Both the position numbers and the translations under genes were made by a program. Below the pieces are notes generated by a model. That model was not told the origin of the DNA. It did no database searches and saw nothing but the letters and a program-made list of their open reading frames with translations. Positions 20,280 through 30,284 of a DNA stretch of 64,000 nt are shown one piece after another. Location of the stretch: contig CAWCWP010000002.1 in assembly GCA_963799315.1 (NCBI GenBank), forward strand, positions 742,846 through 806,845, given 5' to 3'. The stretch is from Parerythrobacter_A sp963799315 (lineage in GTDB: Bacteria; Pseudomonadota; Alphaproteobacteria; Sphingomonadales; Sphingomonadaceae). The first letter of the stretch is position 1. Every line of letters starts with the position of its first letter.

Positions 20280-21370
20280 ATGGGCAAACTGTGAGGCATC
20301 ACGGTTGTCGACCTGACACAGTTCCTGCCGGGTCCGATGATGACCGTGATGATGGCCGATCACGGCGCGCGGGTCATCAAGGTCGAACCGCCCGCAGGCG
20401 ATCCGGCGCGCCAGCAGGCGCCGTTCGAGGCGGGGCATTCGGTCTGGTTCGCCAATCTCAATCGCGGCAAGGAAAGCGTCGCGCTCGATCTGAAGAGCGA
20501 ACGAGGGAGCGCGCTGCGCTTGCTGAATTGTGCCGCACCGCCGATGTCTTCGTCGAAGGGTTCCGGCCCGGCGTGATGGCGCGGCTGGGGTTCGATTACG
20601 CTGCGGTCAAGGCGCTCAATCCGGCAATCGTCTATTGCTCCATCTCCGCCTTCGGACAGGACGGCGCGCTGGCGCATCATCCGGCGCACGACATGGCGGT
20701 TCAGGCGCTGGCGGGCTTCCTGTCGGTCAATGACGGCGCCGGACGGTACGCCGGTCGTGCCGGGCGCGCCGTCGCCGATATGGCCGCCGGATCTGACAGC
20801 GCTTGTCGGGCGTGCTGATGGCGCTGGTCGGGCGCGAGCGGACGGGCGAGGGGGCCTATCTCGATTGCGCGATGTACGACGCGATGCTGCCGTGGTGCGC
20901 GCATATTGCGGGCGATGCGATCGCGGGCGGCGCAGCGCCGCGCTCGGCGCGGCAGCGCTCGCTCGGCGGGGCGGCGCTTTATCAGGTGTACTCGCACGAG
21001 CGACGGCAAGCATATCGCGCTGGGCGGGCGCGAGATGAAGTTCGCCCGAGGTGTTGCTGACCGCGCTCGATCGCGAAGATCTGGTCGCCGCACGCGCGAA
21101 CGCGAGGCGGGCGAGCAGGACGAACTGATCGCCTTCCTCGCGCCAGACCTTTGCCGAACGGACCCGCGATGAATGGGTGGCATGGTTTGCGGACAAGGAC
21201 GTCGCCTTCGCGCCGGTGCTCGATTTCCGCGAGGCGCTGGATGCGCCGCATGTCGCCGAGCGCGGCCTGCTGGTGGAGGCGGCGGATGGCGCGCATCATA
21301 TCGCGCCGCCGATCCGGTTTGCAGGCGAAGACTGGACGCCGGGCGCGGTGCCTCGTTGCAACCGCAGTGA
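20280..21370 (+). CDS. CaiB/BaiF family CoA-transferase 2 (heavily frame-disrupted)
   Basis: Second class III CoA-transferase. Seen: GITVVDLTQFLPGPMMTVMMADHGARVIKVEPP, ADVFVEGFRPGVMARLGFDY, YCSISAFGQDG, GEGAYLDCAMYDAML, GGREMKFA, VAWFADKDVAFAPVLDF. From the candidate start ATG 20280 the fifth codon is TGA (20292-20294), in frame with everything that follows; the expected reading is MGKLEGIT. At least eight frame changes follow, between 20480 and 21360. The end is uncertain: a TGA at 21368-21370 closes one frame, a TAG at 21398 another. Converges with the GntR gene. Confidence 0.72.
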
Positions 21371-21396
21371 GCGCCGCCCGACGCCCCCGATATGGC

Positions 21397-22160
21397 CTAG
21401 ACGTCGAGGTCGATATGCATGGCGTAGGCGAACCGGTCGCCGGGATGGTGGCTGACGCTGATTTCGAACAGGGTGCCCGCCTGGTCGAAATAGCAGCGCA
21501 GGATGCGCAGCACCGGCGAGCCGCGATTGACCTCCAGCTGTCCGACACCAGCCGCGTCGGCCGCCACCGCCTGAATATCCTGCGTCACTTGCCCGATGCG
21601 CACGCCCGCCAGCCGCTCGATCTGGCGTGAACAGCGTGCCATCGTCGAGCGAAAGCCGGTCCAGCGCATCGCCCAGCCGTTCGTGGAAATAGGCGTCGGT
21701 CTGCGCGATGGGCAGCCGGTCCGACGAGACGCGGCGGATGCCGTTGAAGACGCAGCCATTCGCCCGCCGTATCGCCGTCGATCTGTTCCGCGATCCCGCC
21801 TGGCAACGGGCCGCATTCGCGCCTGCGCGAAATGCGCCTTGCTGTCGCGCGCATATTGCAGCAGCTCGCCGACATTGGACATCGGCTGGTGCAGCGCACC
21901 GCCGCGCGCCGCCGCTGGCTGCACCGTCGTGCCGGACCCGCGCTTGCGCGCGATCAGCCCTTCGGCCTGCAGCCGCTTCAGCGCCTCGCGAATGGTGAAA
22001 CGGCTGACATCGTAGGTTTCGCACAGCACCGTTTCGGTGGGAAACTGCGCGCCGCCGGCAAACCGGCCCGCGCCAGATCGCTTCGCGCAATTCGCCCGCC
22101 ACCTGCAGGTAGCGCGGGATGCGGGGCGGCGGCGGGGCAGTGTCGGCGGCGATGGCTATG
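21397..22160 (-). CDS. GntR-family regulator with UTRA domain, HutC type (frame-disrupted)
   Basis: Transcription factor. N-terminal winged helix: PRYLQVAGELREAIW, ETVLCETYDVSRFTIREALKRLQAEGLIARKRGSGTTV. C-terminal UTRA ligand-binding domain: LPIAQTDAYFHERLGDALDRL, ..LRILRCYFDQAGTLFEISVSHHPGDRFAYAMHIDLDV. Four frame breaks join these parts. No ATG, GTG or TTG is found ahead of the conserved N-terminus in the gap to 22206, so the start is unresolved. It is divergent from the first MmgE/PrpD gene and is the only specific regulator inside the cluster, the natural candidate to bind the four TTGTCCGGACAA palindromes. Confidence 0.78.
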
Positions 22161-22205
22161 GTTCCGGAATGATGGCGGGTGTGGCTGCTGGAGGGAGGAC
22201 AGTGT

Positions 22206-23437
22206 ATGACCGAACCCCTGCTGGCGCAACTGGCAACGCGACTGGCCCGCCCCGTCGATGATGCGGCGCGGCAGCGGGCGCGGCTGCATTTGCTCGACTG
22301 GCTGGCCTGCGTGGCGGGCGCGCGCGGCACGGAGGCGGGGGCGCTGGGCGGCGCGATTTCGCCCGTGGCGTGGGAGAAATCGACCTATCTGGGCAATGTG
22401 CTGGAAATGGACGATGTGCATCGCACCGCGCTGCTGCATCCCGGCCCGGTCGTCTGGCCGGTGGCGATTGTCGCTATCCCGCTGCGACGATGGACCAGCG
22501 GCTGGATGCTGCGGTGCGCGGCTACGAAGCGATGATCGCGGTCGGCGCGGCGCTGGACGCGCATCATTACGCCCATTGGCACCCGACTGCGACGGCGGGC
22601 GTGTTCGGCGCGACGGCGGCGTTTGGCTCCGTCATCGGGTTTGCGGCGGTGCGAATATGCCAACGCGCTCGGCAATGCCGGATCGGTCGCGGGCGGGCTG
22701 TGGCATATGCGGCATGACGATGTGCTGACGAAGCAGTGGCACATCTATCACGCGGCGCGCACCGGGCGCGATGCGGCGCTGCATGTGCATTACGGGGCGA
22801 CGGGACCGGCGCGGTTGCTGGAGGGGCAGCAGGGTCTGTTCGCGGCCATGACGCAAGAACCCGGTTCGCTGGCCGACAACAGGGCGGGCTGGCTGATCGA
22901 CGAGGTCAGCTTCAAACCCTAGGCCGCGTGCCGTCATGCGCATCCGGCGATCGATGCGGCGATGGACCTTGCGTGCCGAGGGGAAGCTCCAAGCGCCGTT
23001 CGTGGTGAAGACATTTGCCGATGCGCTGACATTTTGCGACCGGCCCGATCCGAAGACTGAAACTGGAGGCGAAATTCTCGCTGCAACATGCCATCGCGGT
23101 GGTGGCGGACGGGCGCGATGCGGAACCGGCGGACTTTACAACCGAGGCCATTGCAACGCTCGCACCGCTGCGGGCGCAAGTCTGCGTTGACGAAGATGGC
23201 GCGTTTACAAGCCGCTATCCTGCGCATTTCGGGGCGCGGGTGAACGGCTGCGCGCTGGTCGATACGCGCGGCGATCCGGAGCGTCCGATGACGCAGGAGC
23301 AGCATCTGGCGAAGCTGCGGACGCTGGTGGCGTGGGGCGGACTGGACGCGGGTGAAGCGGACCGCGCGGCCGATATCGCGCTCGAAGGCGACGATGCCGA
23401 TGCGCTCGACGCGCTGCTGGCGCGGTGGCTGCCATGA
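22206..23437 (+). CDS. MmgE/PrpD family protein 1 (frame-disrupted)
   Basis: ATG 22206 after GAGGGAGGAC. Family members include 2-methylcitrate dehydratase PrpD and cis-aconitate decarboxylase. Seen: ARLHLLDWLACVAGARG, YLGNVLEMDDVHRTALLHPGPVV, DAAVRGYEAMIAVGAALD, HHYAHWHPTATAGVFGATAAF, EYANALGNAGSVAGGLW, CRHAHPAIDAAMDLA. The conserved HPG and the H-x-TAT/AGVFGA motifs of the family are present. Breaks near 22475, 22655, 22920 and 23065. The stop overlaps the next gene by ATGA at 23434. Possibly a dehydratase or isomerase acting on a carboxylic acid; substrate unknown. Confidence 0.78.
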
Positions 23438-24722
23438 GCGCGACGACCGACCTCATCGACTTCGCTTCGGCGCGGCACGTGCTGCCCGCAACCGTACGCG
23501 CCGACGCGATCCGCCTGCTGGGCGATACGCTGGCGATCGGCGCGGCGGGTGTCGATGCACCGGGAGAGGCGGCGATACTGGCAACGGCGCGCCTTGGTGG
23601 GCAGGGCGACGAGGCGCGACTGCTCGGGTCGGCCGAGCGCCTGCCCGCGCCCGCCGCCGCCTTCGTCAACGGATATCGCATCCATTGCCTCGAATGGGAT
23701 GCGGTGCACGAGCCCGCCGTGGTCCACGCGATGAGCGTCGTGACCGCAGCACTGGGTGCGGCCATCGACCGGCGGGGCGGGTGCGATACGGAAGAGGCGT
23801 TGGCTGCGCTGGCTGTCGGGGTCGATATCGCATCCGGGCTGGGGCTGTGCGTCGACAGCGCGATGCGGTTCTTCCGCCCGGCAATTACCGGCGTGATGGG
23901 CGCGGCGGTGGCGGTGGCGCGCATCGACGGGGCGCCTGTCGCCGATGCGCTGGGGCTGGCCTATTCGTCCGCCGCCGGCACGATGCAGGCGCATGTCGAG
24001 GGCAGCGAGACCCTGCCGTTCCAGATCGCCAACGCCGCCCGCGCCGCAGTTATGGCGAGCGATCTGGCCGGGCAAGGGTTCGGCGGTCCGAAGGACATGC
24101 TGGAGGGGCCGTTCGGCTATCTTGCGCTGTTCGAGGAAGGCGATCTGACGCGCTACACCGCGCATCTCGGCAAGATACTGGCGCATTTCCGAAGTCAGCA
24201 TGAAACCGTTTCCTTCCGGCCGGGCCAGCCATGCGGCGCTGGGCAGCTGGAAGCGATGGCGCTCAATTCAGCGCAGGTGGAAAGCATCGAGCTGTCCTGC
24301 CCGCCGCTGATCCGCCGGCTGGTGGACCGGCCCTGCTCGCCCGACATGTCGCCCGCCTGGGCGCGGCTGTGCCTGCCTTATCTTGCTGCGCTGATGCTGA
24401 CCGATGGCCGTATCGATCCGCGCCGCTTCACGCCCGAACGACCTTGCCGATCCGGCGTTGACTGCACTGGCGCGCCAAGGTCAGTCTCGCCGATGACGGC
24501 TGCACCGACGGCAACGCGCTGTTCCCGCAATCGCTGACCATCACGTTTGCCGACGGACGGAGCGACACCCACCCGATCACGCACACGCTGGGCAGCCCCG
24601 ACAATCCCCTGTCGCCCGAACAGGCCGCGCAGAAATACAGCCTTGCGCGCGAACTGGCCCCAGCCGATGCCGACCCGCGCATTTTCGACGATCCTCTCGC
24701 CTATTTCACGGAACCCACATGA
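23434..24722 (+). CDS. MmgE/PrpD family protein 2 (frame-disrupted)
   Basis: About 430 residues. Seen: LLGDTLAIGAAGVDAPGEAA, FVNGYRIHCLEWDAVHEPAVVHAMSVVTAALGAA, ITGVMGAAVAVARIDG, YSSAAGTMQAHVEGS, KPFPSGRASHAALG (the signature Lys-Pro-x-Pro-x-x-R stretch), SPAWARLCLPYLAALMLTDGRID, and SPDNPLSPEQAAQKY near the C-terminus. Breaks near 24190, 24240 and 24440. A tandem pair of diverged MmgE/PrpD genes could form a heteromer, or each may act on its own intermediate. Stop overlaps the CoA ligase start (ATGA, 24719). Confidence 0.8.
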
Positions 24723-26086
24723 CCTTCCCGACCTATTTCGAAGCCTTCGACGCCAAGCAGATGCTGCGCGACTATCCGGTCGGTGCGGAATTCGTCTCGC
24801 GCTATCGCACCATGAGCCGCGACGAGATTTTCGCGATGCAGGATGCGCAGTTCCGCACGCTGATGCAGCGCGGCTGGCAAGTGCCGTTCTACCAGCGGCT
24901 GTGGGGTGCGCAAGGCATCGAGGCGGGCGACATTCGCGGACTGGCCGATATCGGCAAGCTGCCGGTCTACGACAAGACCGACCTGATGGCCTCCATCGCC
25001 GAGCATCCGCCCTATGGCGATTTTCACGGCATGGGCGCCCCGGCAACGCGCCCGCCGGTCGTCTTCCACACCACCAGCGGCACCACCGGCAAACCGCAGG
25101 TGCTGATGTTCGGGCCGAAGGGGCGCGAGGTCGGCAATTTGCTGGTCGGGCGGATGTATCGCTGGATGGGGCTGGAGTCGGACGATGTGGTGCATTCGGT
25201 CTATGGCCACGGCATGATCAATGGCGGGCATTACATCCGCGAGGCAGTGACCAAGTTCACCAATTCGGTGTTCCTGAGCGCAGGCACCGGCATCGAAACG
25301 CGCAGCGTCAACCAGGTGCGGCTGATGGCCGATTTCGGCGTGACCGCCATCGTCGGCTTCGTCGATTATGTCCGCAAGCTGGCCGAAACGGCGGAGGCGG
25401 AGGGGCTGTTCGACCGCATCGATATCCGCATGATTATCGGCCATCTCGGCACCGAGGACCGCGCCAGCACCGAGGACGCCTGGCACGGCGCCAAGGCCTA
25501 TGACTGGTACGGCGTGGGCGACACCGGCAGCATCGCGGGCGAGGGGCCGGACCGCGACGGGCTGTATGTGTGGGAAGACGCGCAATATCTCGAACTGCTC
25601 GATATCGACAATGGCACGCCTGTCGCGCGCGGCGACACAGGCGACATGGTGGTGACGTGCCTGTACAAGGACGACGTCGCCCCCTGCATCCGCTTCAACA
25701 CGCACGACATCACGCAAGAGATGGACGGGCGGGGCGAGATCGGGTTCAAGCGCATCACCGGGTTCAAGGGGCGCAGCGACAATATGGTGAAGCTGCGCGG
25801 GATCAACGTGTTCCCGCACGCCATCGGCGCCATCATCGAGAACCGCAGCGACCTGACCGGCGAATATGTCTGCCACCTGACCCGCGACGCAGCGCAGCGC
25901 GACAGCATGCGGGTGACGCTGGAAAGCCGGGGCGGCAGCGATGCGGCGGCACTGGGCGAAATGCTGAAGCAGGGGCTGGGCGTCGAGGTCGACATCGCGC
26001 TGGTCGAACCGGGCGGCACTGCTTCCGCGACCGAGATCGACAAGCGCCAGAAACCGCTGCGGCTGATCGACGAGCGCGGGGTATGA
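24719..26086 (+). CDS. AMP-dependent CoA ligase, PaaK (phenylacetate-CoA ligase) type
   Basis: 455 residues, intact. Activates a carboxylic acid to its CoA thioester with ATP. The AMP-binding loop is TTSGTTGKP (residues 118-126); YGVGDTGSIAGE (about 262-273) and CIRFNTHDIT are the A5/A7-like motifs; FKGRSDNMVKLRGINVFP is the hinge and the PaaK-type C-terminal entry. Residues near the N-terminus (VPFYQRLWGAQGI, DIGKLPVYDKTDL) match PaaK. Likely the entry step from free acid into the CoA part of the cluster. Confidence 0.9.
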   Translation: MTFPTYFEAFDAKQMLRDYPVGAEFVSRYRTMSRDEIFAMQDAQFRTLMQRGWQVPFYQRLWGAQGIEAGDIRGLADIGKLPVYDKTDLMASIAEHPPYGDFHGMGAPATRPPVVFHTTSGTTGKPQVLMFGPKGREVGNLLVGRMYRWMGLESDDVVHSVYGHGMINGGHYIREAVTKFTNSVFLSAGTGIETRSVNQVRLMADFGVTAIVGFVDYVRKLAETAEAEGLFDRIDIRMIIGHLGTEDRASTEDAWHGAKAYDWYGVGDTGSIAGEGPDRDGLYVWEDAQYLELLDIDNGTPVARGDTGDMVVTCLYKDDVAPCIRFNTHDITQEMDGRGEIGFKRITGFKGRSDNMVKLRGINVFPHAIGAIIENRSDLTGEYVCHLTRDAAQRDSMRVTLESRGGSDAAALGEMLKQGLGVEVDIALVEPGGTASATEIDKRQKPLRLIDERGV

Positions 26087-26095
26087 GGATGCAAC

Positions 26096-26246
26096 CCTTC
26101 GAGACACTCGGACTGCGTCCTCGCTCCTCAGGACAGGTGGGCTTCAAGACGCTCGGATTATGTCCTCGCTCCTCAGGACGAACGGGGTTTTTCATTCGAC
26201 CGTTCGTCCTGAGGAGCCGAAGCTGCAAGCTGAGGCGTCTCGAAGG
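26096..26246. repeat. Composite intergenic repeat (direct and inverted copies)
   Basis: Two direct copies of a ~37-bp unit (TTCGAGACACTCGGACTGCG.. and TTCAAGACGCTCGGATTATG.., each followed by TCCTCGCTCCTCAGGAC) are followed by an inverted copy (CGTTCGTCCTGAGGAGCCGA..GAGGCGTCTCGAAG). It separates the CoA ligase from the amidase and could fold into a long hairpin. Confidence 0.8.
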
Positions 26247-27396
26247 ATGACTGATCCTTACAACGCCTTTCTCTACCGCGATGACAGCGCCACCGGCGGC
26301 GAGGGTCCGCTGGCGGGCGTCACGGTCGGCGTGAAGGCCAACATCGCGGTACAGGGCATGCCTGTTCCATTCCGGGCTCGCCGCCTGCGCGAGAACCGCG
26401 TGGCCGAACGCGATGCCGACGTCGTCGCCAGGCTGCGCGAGGCCGGTGCCAGCGATCGTCGGCATGCTCAACATGGAAGAAGCGGCGCTGGGCGCGAAGA
26501 CCGACAACCCGCATTTCGGCGCGACGCAGAACCCGCATCGCAAGGGTATTCACCCGGCGGATCGTCCGGCGGCAGCGGTGCGGCGGTGGCGGCGGGGCTG
26601 TGCGATGTGGCGCTGGGCACCGATACGATGGGCTCGGTCCGCATTCCGGCGGCGCATTGCGGGGTCTATGGCTTCAAGCCAGCCACCGCCCGGGTGAGCC
26701 AGGACGGGCTCGATCCGGCCGACGCCTCGCTCGACGCCATCGGTCCGCTCGCGCGCAGCCTCGACATGCTGGAGCGGGTCGCGCGCGTCATATCCGACAT
26801 GGGTTCGGGCAGCGGCGACCTGTCGGGCGCGACACTTGTCGATCATGGCGTCGATATCAGACATGGCGGTTTCGCAAGCGTTTCGCGAATGTTCTGGCGA
26901 CGCTTCCGGCGACACCGGCGGAAGCACGTCTGCCGCACGCCCTGTCGCGCGTGCGCTTCGCCGGTTTTCGCGGCGTGTCGCAGAAGCTGGCAGACCATCT
27001 TGCCGATACGCCGGACATGAGCGCACGTCTGGTGAAGTTGCTGGAATACGGACCGGCCCGAACGCCTGCGCAAGTCGCGGAAGACCACGCCATCCTGTCC
27101 GAAACGCGCGATCGGGTGCTGCGAGCTGGTCGATCGAGCACGGCTGGCTGATGCTGCCGACCGTGCCCAATCCGCCTTTCGCGCATTCCGCGCCCGAACC
27201 TGCCGCACAGGCCGATTTCACTTGCCTTGCCAATATCGCCGGCCTGCCCGCCCTGTCGCTGCCGATGGGCTGGACCGCCGACGGCCTGCCGCTCGGCGTC
27301 CAGATCGTGGGCCGCGACGGATACGAGGCGGGGCTGTTTGCGCTGGCCCGCCATCTCGATATCAAACTGGGCGCCTATCGCGCGCCGCAAAACTGA
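26247..27396 (+). CDS. Amidase signature family hydrolase (frame-disrupted)
   Basis: Ser-cisSer-Lys amide hydrolase. The Lys is in GVTVGVKANIAVQGMP (about residue 36); the glycine/serine loop YSPGGSSGGSGAAVAAG gives the cis-Ser; the nucleophile Ser is in GTDTMGSVRIPAAHCGVYGFKP. The C-terminus reads LPMGWTADGLPLGVQIVGRDGYE, typical of the family. Several frame changes near 26360, 26455, 26545, 26855 and 27125. ATG 26247 follows the repeat directly. With the nitrilase it points to a substrate or intermediate carrying an amide. Confidence 0.82.
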
Positions 27397-27408
27397 AGGA
27401 GAAAGACC

Positions 27409-27718
27409 ATGCGTATCATCGTTCTGTTCGACCTGAAAGACGGCGTCAGCATTGCCGAATACGAGGAGTGGGCGAAGACCCGCGATATTCCGGGCGTCAA
27501 CGCGCTGGGTTCCGTCACCGAGCTTCACGATCCACAAGGCGACGGGCGTATTCGGCGACGATGCCGCCGCGCCGCCGCACCAGTATTTCGAGATCATCGA
27601 TATCAAGACGATGGACGGCTTCGTCGCCGATATTTCCACCGACGAGTTCCAGGCAGCCGCCGCGCCGTTCCAGGACTATGCCGACAATCCTGTCTTCGTG
27701 CTGACCGAAGACCTGTGA
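27409..27718 (+). CDS. HapK (REDY-like) family protein (one frame break)
   Basis: About 103 residues. Matches the REDY-like HapK family as I know it: MRIIVLFDLKDGVSIAEYEEWA, TRDIPGVNALGSV, HKATGVFG, QYFEIIDIKTMDGFVADIS, and the end DNPVFVLTEDL. Ferredoxin-like alpha/beta barrel monomer; enzymatic role not established. An extra C near 27527 (GAGCTTC) causes a +1 break. RBS GGAGAAAG sits 8 bp before ATG 27409. Its stop overlaps the SDR start (TGATG). Confidence 0.82.
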
Positions 27719-28533
27719 TGGGCGGTCGATTTACTGGCAAGACGGTCGTCGTCACCGGTTCGGGCAAGGACAAGGGGCTGGGGCAGGGCATCCTGCAGGC
27801 CTTTGCCGAAGAGGGCGCGAATTGCGTCGTCTCCGACCGCACGATCGACGACGAGGCCGAAGCGGTGGCGCACGATTTGCGTGAGCAGGGCGCGAAGGTC
27901 GCGACCATCGCCTGCGATGTGGCCGATGCGGCGCAGTGCAGCGGGCTCGTCGCGCAGGCAGTCGAGCGGTTCGGTAGCATCGACGTGTTCGTCAACAATG
28001 CCGGCATCGGGTTCAAGATGAAGCCGCTGCTGGAGGTCGATACGGCGGCGGAGTGGGACCAGGTGCTGGCGGTGAACCTGTCCGGCGCGTTCTATTGCAC
28101 GCAGGCGGCGGCGCGGCAGATGGTCGAGCAAGCCAAGAACGGGAAACGCGGCGGGCGCATCATCAACATCGCCAGCCAGGCGGCCAAGACCGGCTTTCCG
28201 CACTTGCCCGCTTATGTTTCGTCCAAGCATGGCATGGTCGGGCTGACGCGCGCCAGTGCCGTTGAGCTGGGCGGACACGGCATCACCGTGAATGCGATCT
28301 GCCCGAACCATGTGACCACCGGGCTGGGCGCGAAGCAGAACGCGTATTTCGCGGAGCTGCTCGGGTTCGATACCGTCGAGGCATATCTCGCCAACATGGC
28401 CGCGAAGAACCCGATGGGCCGCCCCGGCCTGCCCACCGACACGGCGGCGGCGTGCCTGTGGCTGGCGAGCGACGAGGCGGGCTATATTACGGGCGAAGCG
28501 CTGAATGTCAGCGGCGGCGAGGAAATGCATTGA
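27718..28533 (+). CDS. Short-chain dehydrogenase/reductase
   Basis: 271 residues, intact. NAD(P)-dependent oxidoreductase. Dinucleotide loop TGSGKDKGLGQG at residues 13-24 (longer than the usual TGxxxGxG), NNAG at 93-96, catalytic Ser153, Tyr166 and Lys170 (YVSSK). C-terminal end ITGEALNVSGGEEMH is typical. Probably oxidises a 3-hydroxyacyl-CoA or an alcohol made by the hydratase genes nearby. Starts within the HapK stop codon. Confidence 0.9.
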   Translation: MGGRFTGKTVVVTGSGKDKGLGQGILQAFAEEGANCVVSDRTIDDEAEAVAHDLREQGAKVATIACDVADAAQCSGLVAQAVERFGSIDVFVNNAGIGFKMKPLLEVDTAAEWDQVLAVNLSGAFYCTQAAARQMVEQAKNGKRGGRIINIASQAAKTGFPHLPAYVSSKHGMVGLTRASAVELGGHGITVNAICPNHVTTGLGAKQNAYFAELLGFDTVEAYLANMAAKNPMGRPGLPTDTAAACLWLASDEAGYITGEALNVSGGEEMH

Positions 28534-28544
28534 TCTTGCGGATC

Positions 28545-28622
28545 GTGCCGGCCCTCTCCCCCTCCCGACCACCCAATGGTCCCATACAGTATGGGTGGTC
28601 GGGAGGGGGAGAGGGCCGGCAC
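28545..28622. repeat. Intergenic palindromic repeat, copy 2 (31-bp perfect arms)
   Basis: Arms 28545-28575 and 28592-28622 are perfect reverse complements around a 16-bp loop. The inner ~20 bp (CCCCCTCCCGACCACCC) match copy 1 at 2417; the outer 10 bp of each arm differ yet still pair, showing compensatory change. The GAGCGTTAGCGAG tail follows, as in copy 1. Confidence 0.92.
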
Positions 28623-28653
28623 CGCCCGAGCGTTAGCGAGCTAGGAATACACC

Positions 28654-29520
28654 ATGAAAGAAGAACGGATCGACTGGCCGGACGGCGCGAAGATGGCGCT
28701 GAGCGTCGTCGTCAATGTCGAGGAAGGCAGCGAAATGACCATTGCGCGCGGCGATCGCGGGATGGAGCCGGTGGACGAGCTGGGTGTCTTCGTGAAGTCG
28801 AAAATGCGCAACTATTCCAACGAAAGCAATTATCTCTACGGCATCAAGGCGGGCGCACCGCGTATTGTCAAATTGCTGCGCGAATACGACATCATGGCCA
28901 GCTGGACCGTGGCGGCGCTGGCGCTGGAAAACCATCCGGAAATCGCTGCCGCCCTCGTCGATCTGGGGCACGAGCCAGTCAGCCACGGCTGGCGCTGGGT
29001 TCACCAGTTCAAGATGGACGAGGACGAGGAGCGCGCCTTCATCCGCAAGGCGGTGGCCAGCATCGAAAAGACCTGCGGCGTCCGCCCCTATGGCTGGCTG
29101 AGCCGCTATCTGCTGACCGACAATACGCGGCGGCTGTTGCAGGAGGAGGGCTTCACCTACCACATGGACGATTACAGCGGCGACGTACCGTTCTGGGACC
29201 GCGAGACGACCGGAACCCCGATGTGCATCGTGCCGTACCAGCTCGACAATAACGACATGAAGATGTGGACCGACCCCGCGCTTCACCCCGCACCAGTGGC
29301 TCGATTATGCCAAGGCCAATTTCGACCAGGTCTATGCCGAAGGCACGGCAGGCAATCCCAAGATGATGAGCCTCGGCCTGCATTTGCGGATTATCGGGCG
29401 ACCCGGCCGCATCTGGGCGCTGGAGGAATTCTTCAGGCATGTCCGCGACGCATGACGGCGTGTGGGTGACGACGCGCAAGGCGATCGCGGATCACTTTAT
29501 GGAGCAGGCACCCGGCATGA
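28654..29520 (+). CDS. Polysaccharide deacetylase family protein 2 (PuuE-like, frame-disrupted)
   Basis: About 288 residues after repair. Seen: MALSVVVNVEEGSE (motif 1 strand), GIKAGAPRIVKLLREYDIMASWTV, LGHEPVSHGWRWVH (metal-binding histidines, classical PuuE motif), RPYGWLSRYLLTDNTRRLL, SLGLHLRIIGRPGRI, and the end HDGVWVTTRKAIADHF. Breaks, all +1, near 29284, 29450 and 29512; the repaired end stops at TGA 29518-29520, overlapping the next ATG. PuuE-type enzymes hydrolyse cyclic or linear amides of purine breakdown, so this may open a ring amide. Confidence 0.82.
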
Positions 29521-30284
29521 CCCTGCGGCTGGAACATGATGGCGCGACCACGCATCTGCTGATCGACCGCGCGGCCAAGCGAAATGCGTTCGACATGGCG
29601 ATGTGGCAGGCGCTGCCCGGACTGCTGGAGGAAGCGGCGGTGCGCAGCGAATGCCGCCTGCTGATCGTGCGCGCGGCGGAGGAGGGCGCGTTCTGCGCCG
29701 GGGCCGATATCCGCGAATTGCTGGCGAACAAGGACGATGCGGCATGGCGTGCGGCGAACCAGCGGCGATCAATCAGGTGCAGCATACGCTGGCGCGGTTC
29801 GTGCTGCCGACGATTGCCTTCGTCGACGGCGATTGCGTGGGCGGCGGCTGCGGTATCGCGCTGGCGTGCGACCTGCGGGTGGCGACGGCACGGGCGCGGT
29901 TCGGGATTACGCCGGCCAAGCTCGGTCTGGTCTATCCGCTGCACGATGTGAAGCTGCTGATCGATCTGGTCGGGCCGGGGCAGGCGCAGCGTATTCTCTA
30001 CACAGGTGCGCTGATCGACGCGGAGGAGGCGCTGCGAATTGGGCTGGTCGAAACGCATCGCGCCCGATGCGAGCGAATTGGCCGATGCGATTCTCGCCGC
30101 CAGCCCGCATTCGGTGCGCGAGACCAAGCGGTTCGTGCGGCGAGTGCTGGATGGACAGGTTGTCGACGATGACGAAACCAAACGCATTTTCGCCGAAGCG
30201 TTTGAAGGACGCGATTTCGCCGAGGGCACTACGGCTTTTGTTGAAAAACGGCGTCCTCATTTCGGACCGGAGGTCGACGCATGA
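29517..30284 (+). CDS. Enoyl-CoA hydratase/isomerase (crotonase fold, frame-disrupted)
   Basis: About 256 residues. Crotonase motifs: RAAKRNAFDMAMW, GAFCAGADIREL (oxyanion loop 1), VDGDCVGGGCGIALACDLRVAT (oxyanion loop 2), FGITPAKLGLVYP where catalytic Glu of true hydratases is often found, and EGRDFAEGTTAFVEKRRP at the end. One break near 29764 looks like a lost base (ANQAAINQV) and one near 30053 like a gained base. Overlaps both neighbours by ATGA, so it is in the same operon. Confidence 0.83.
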
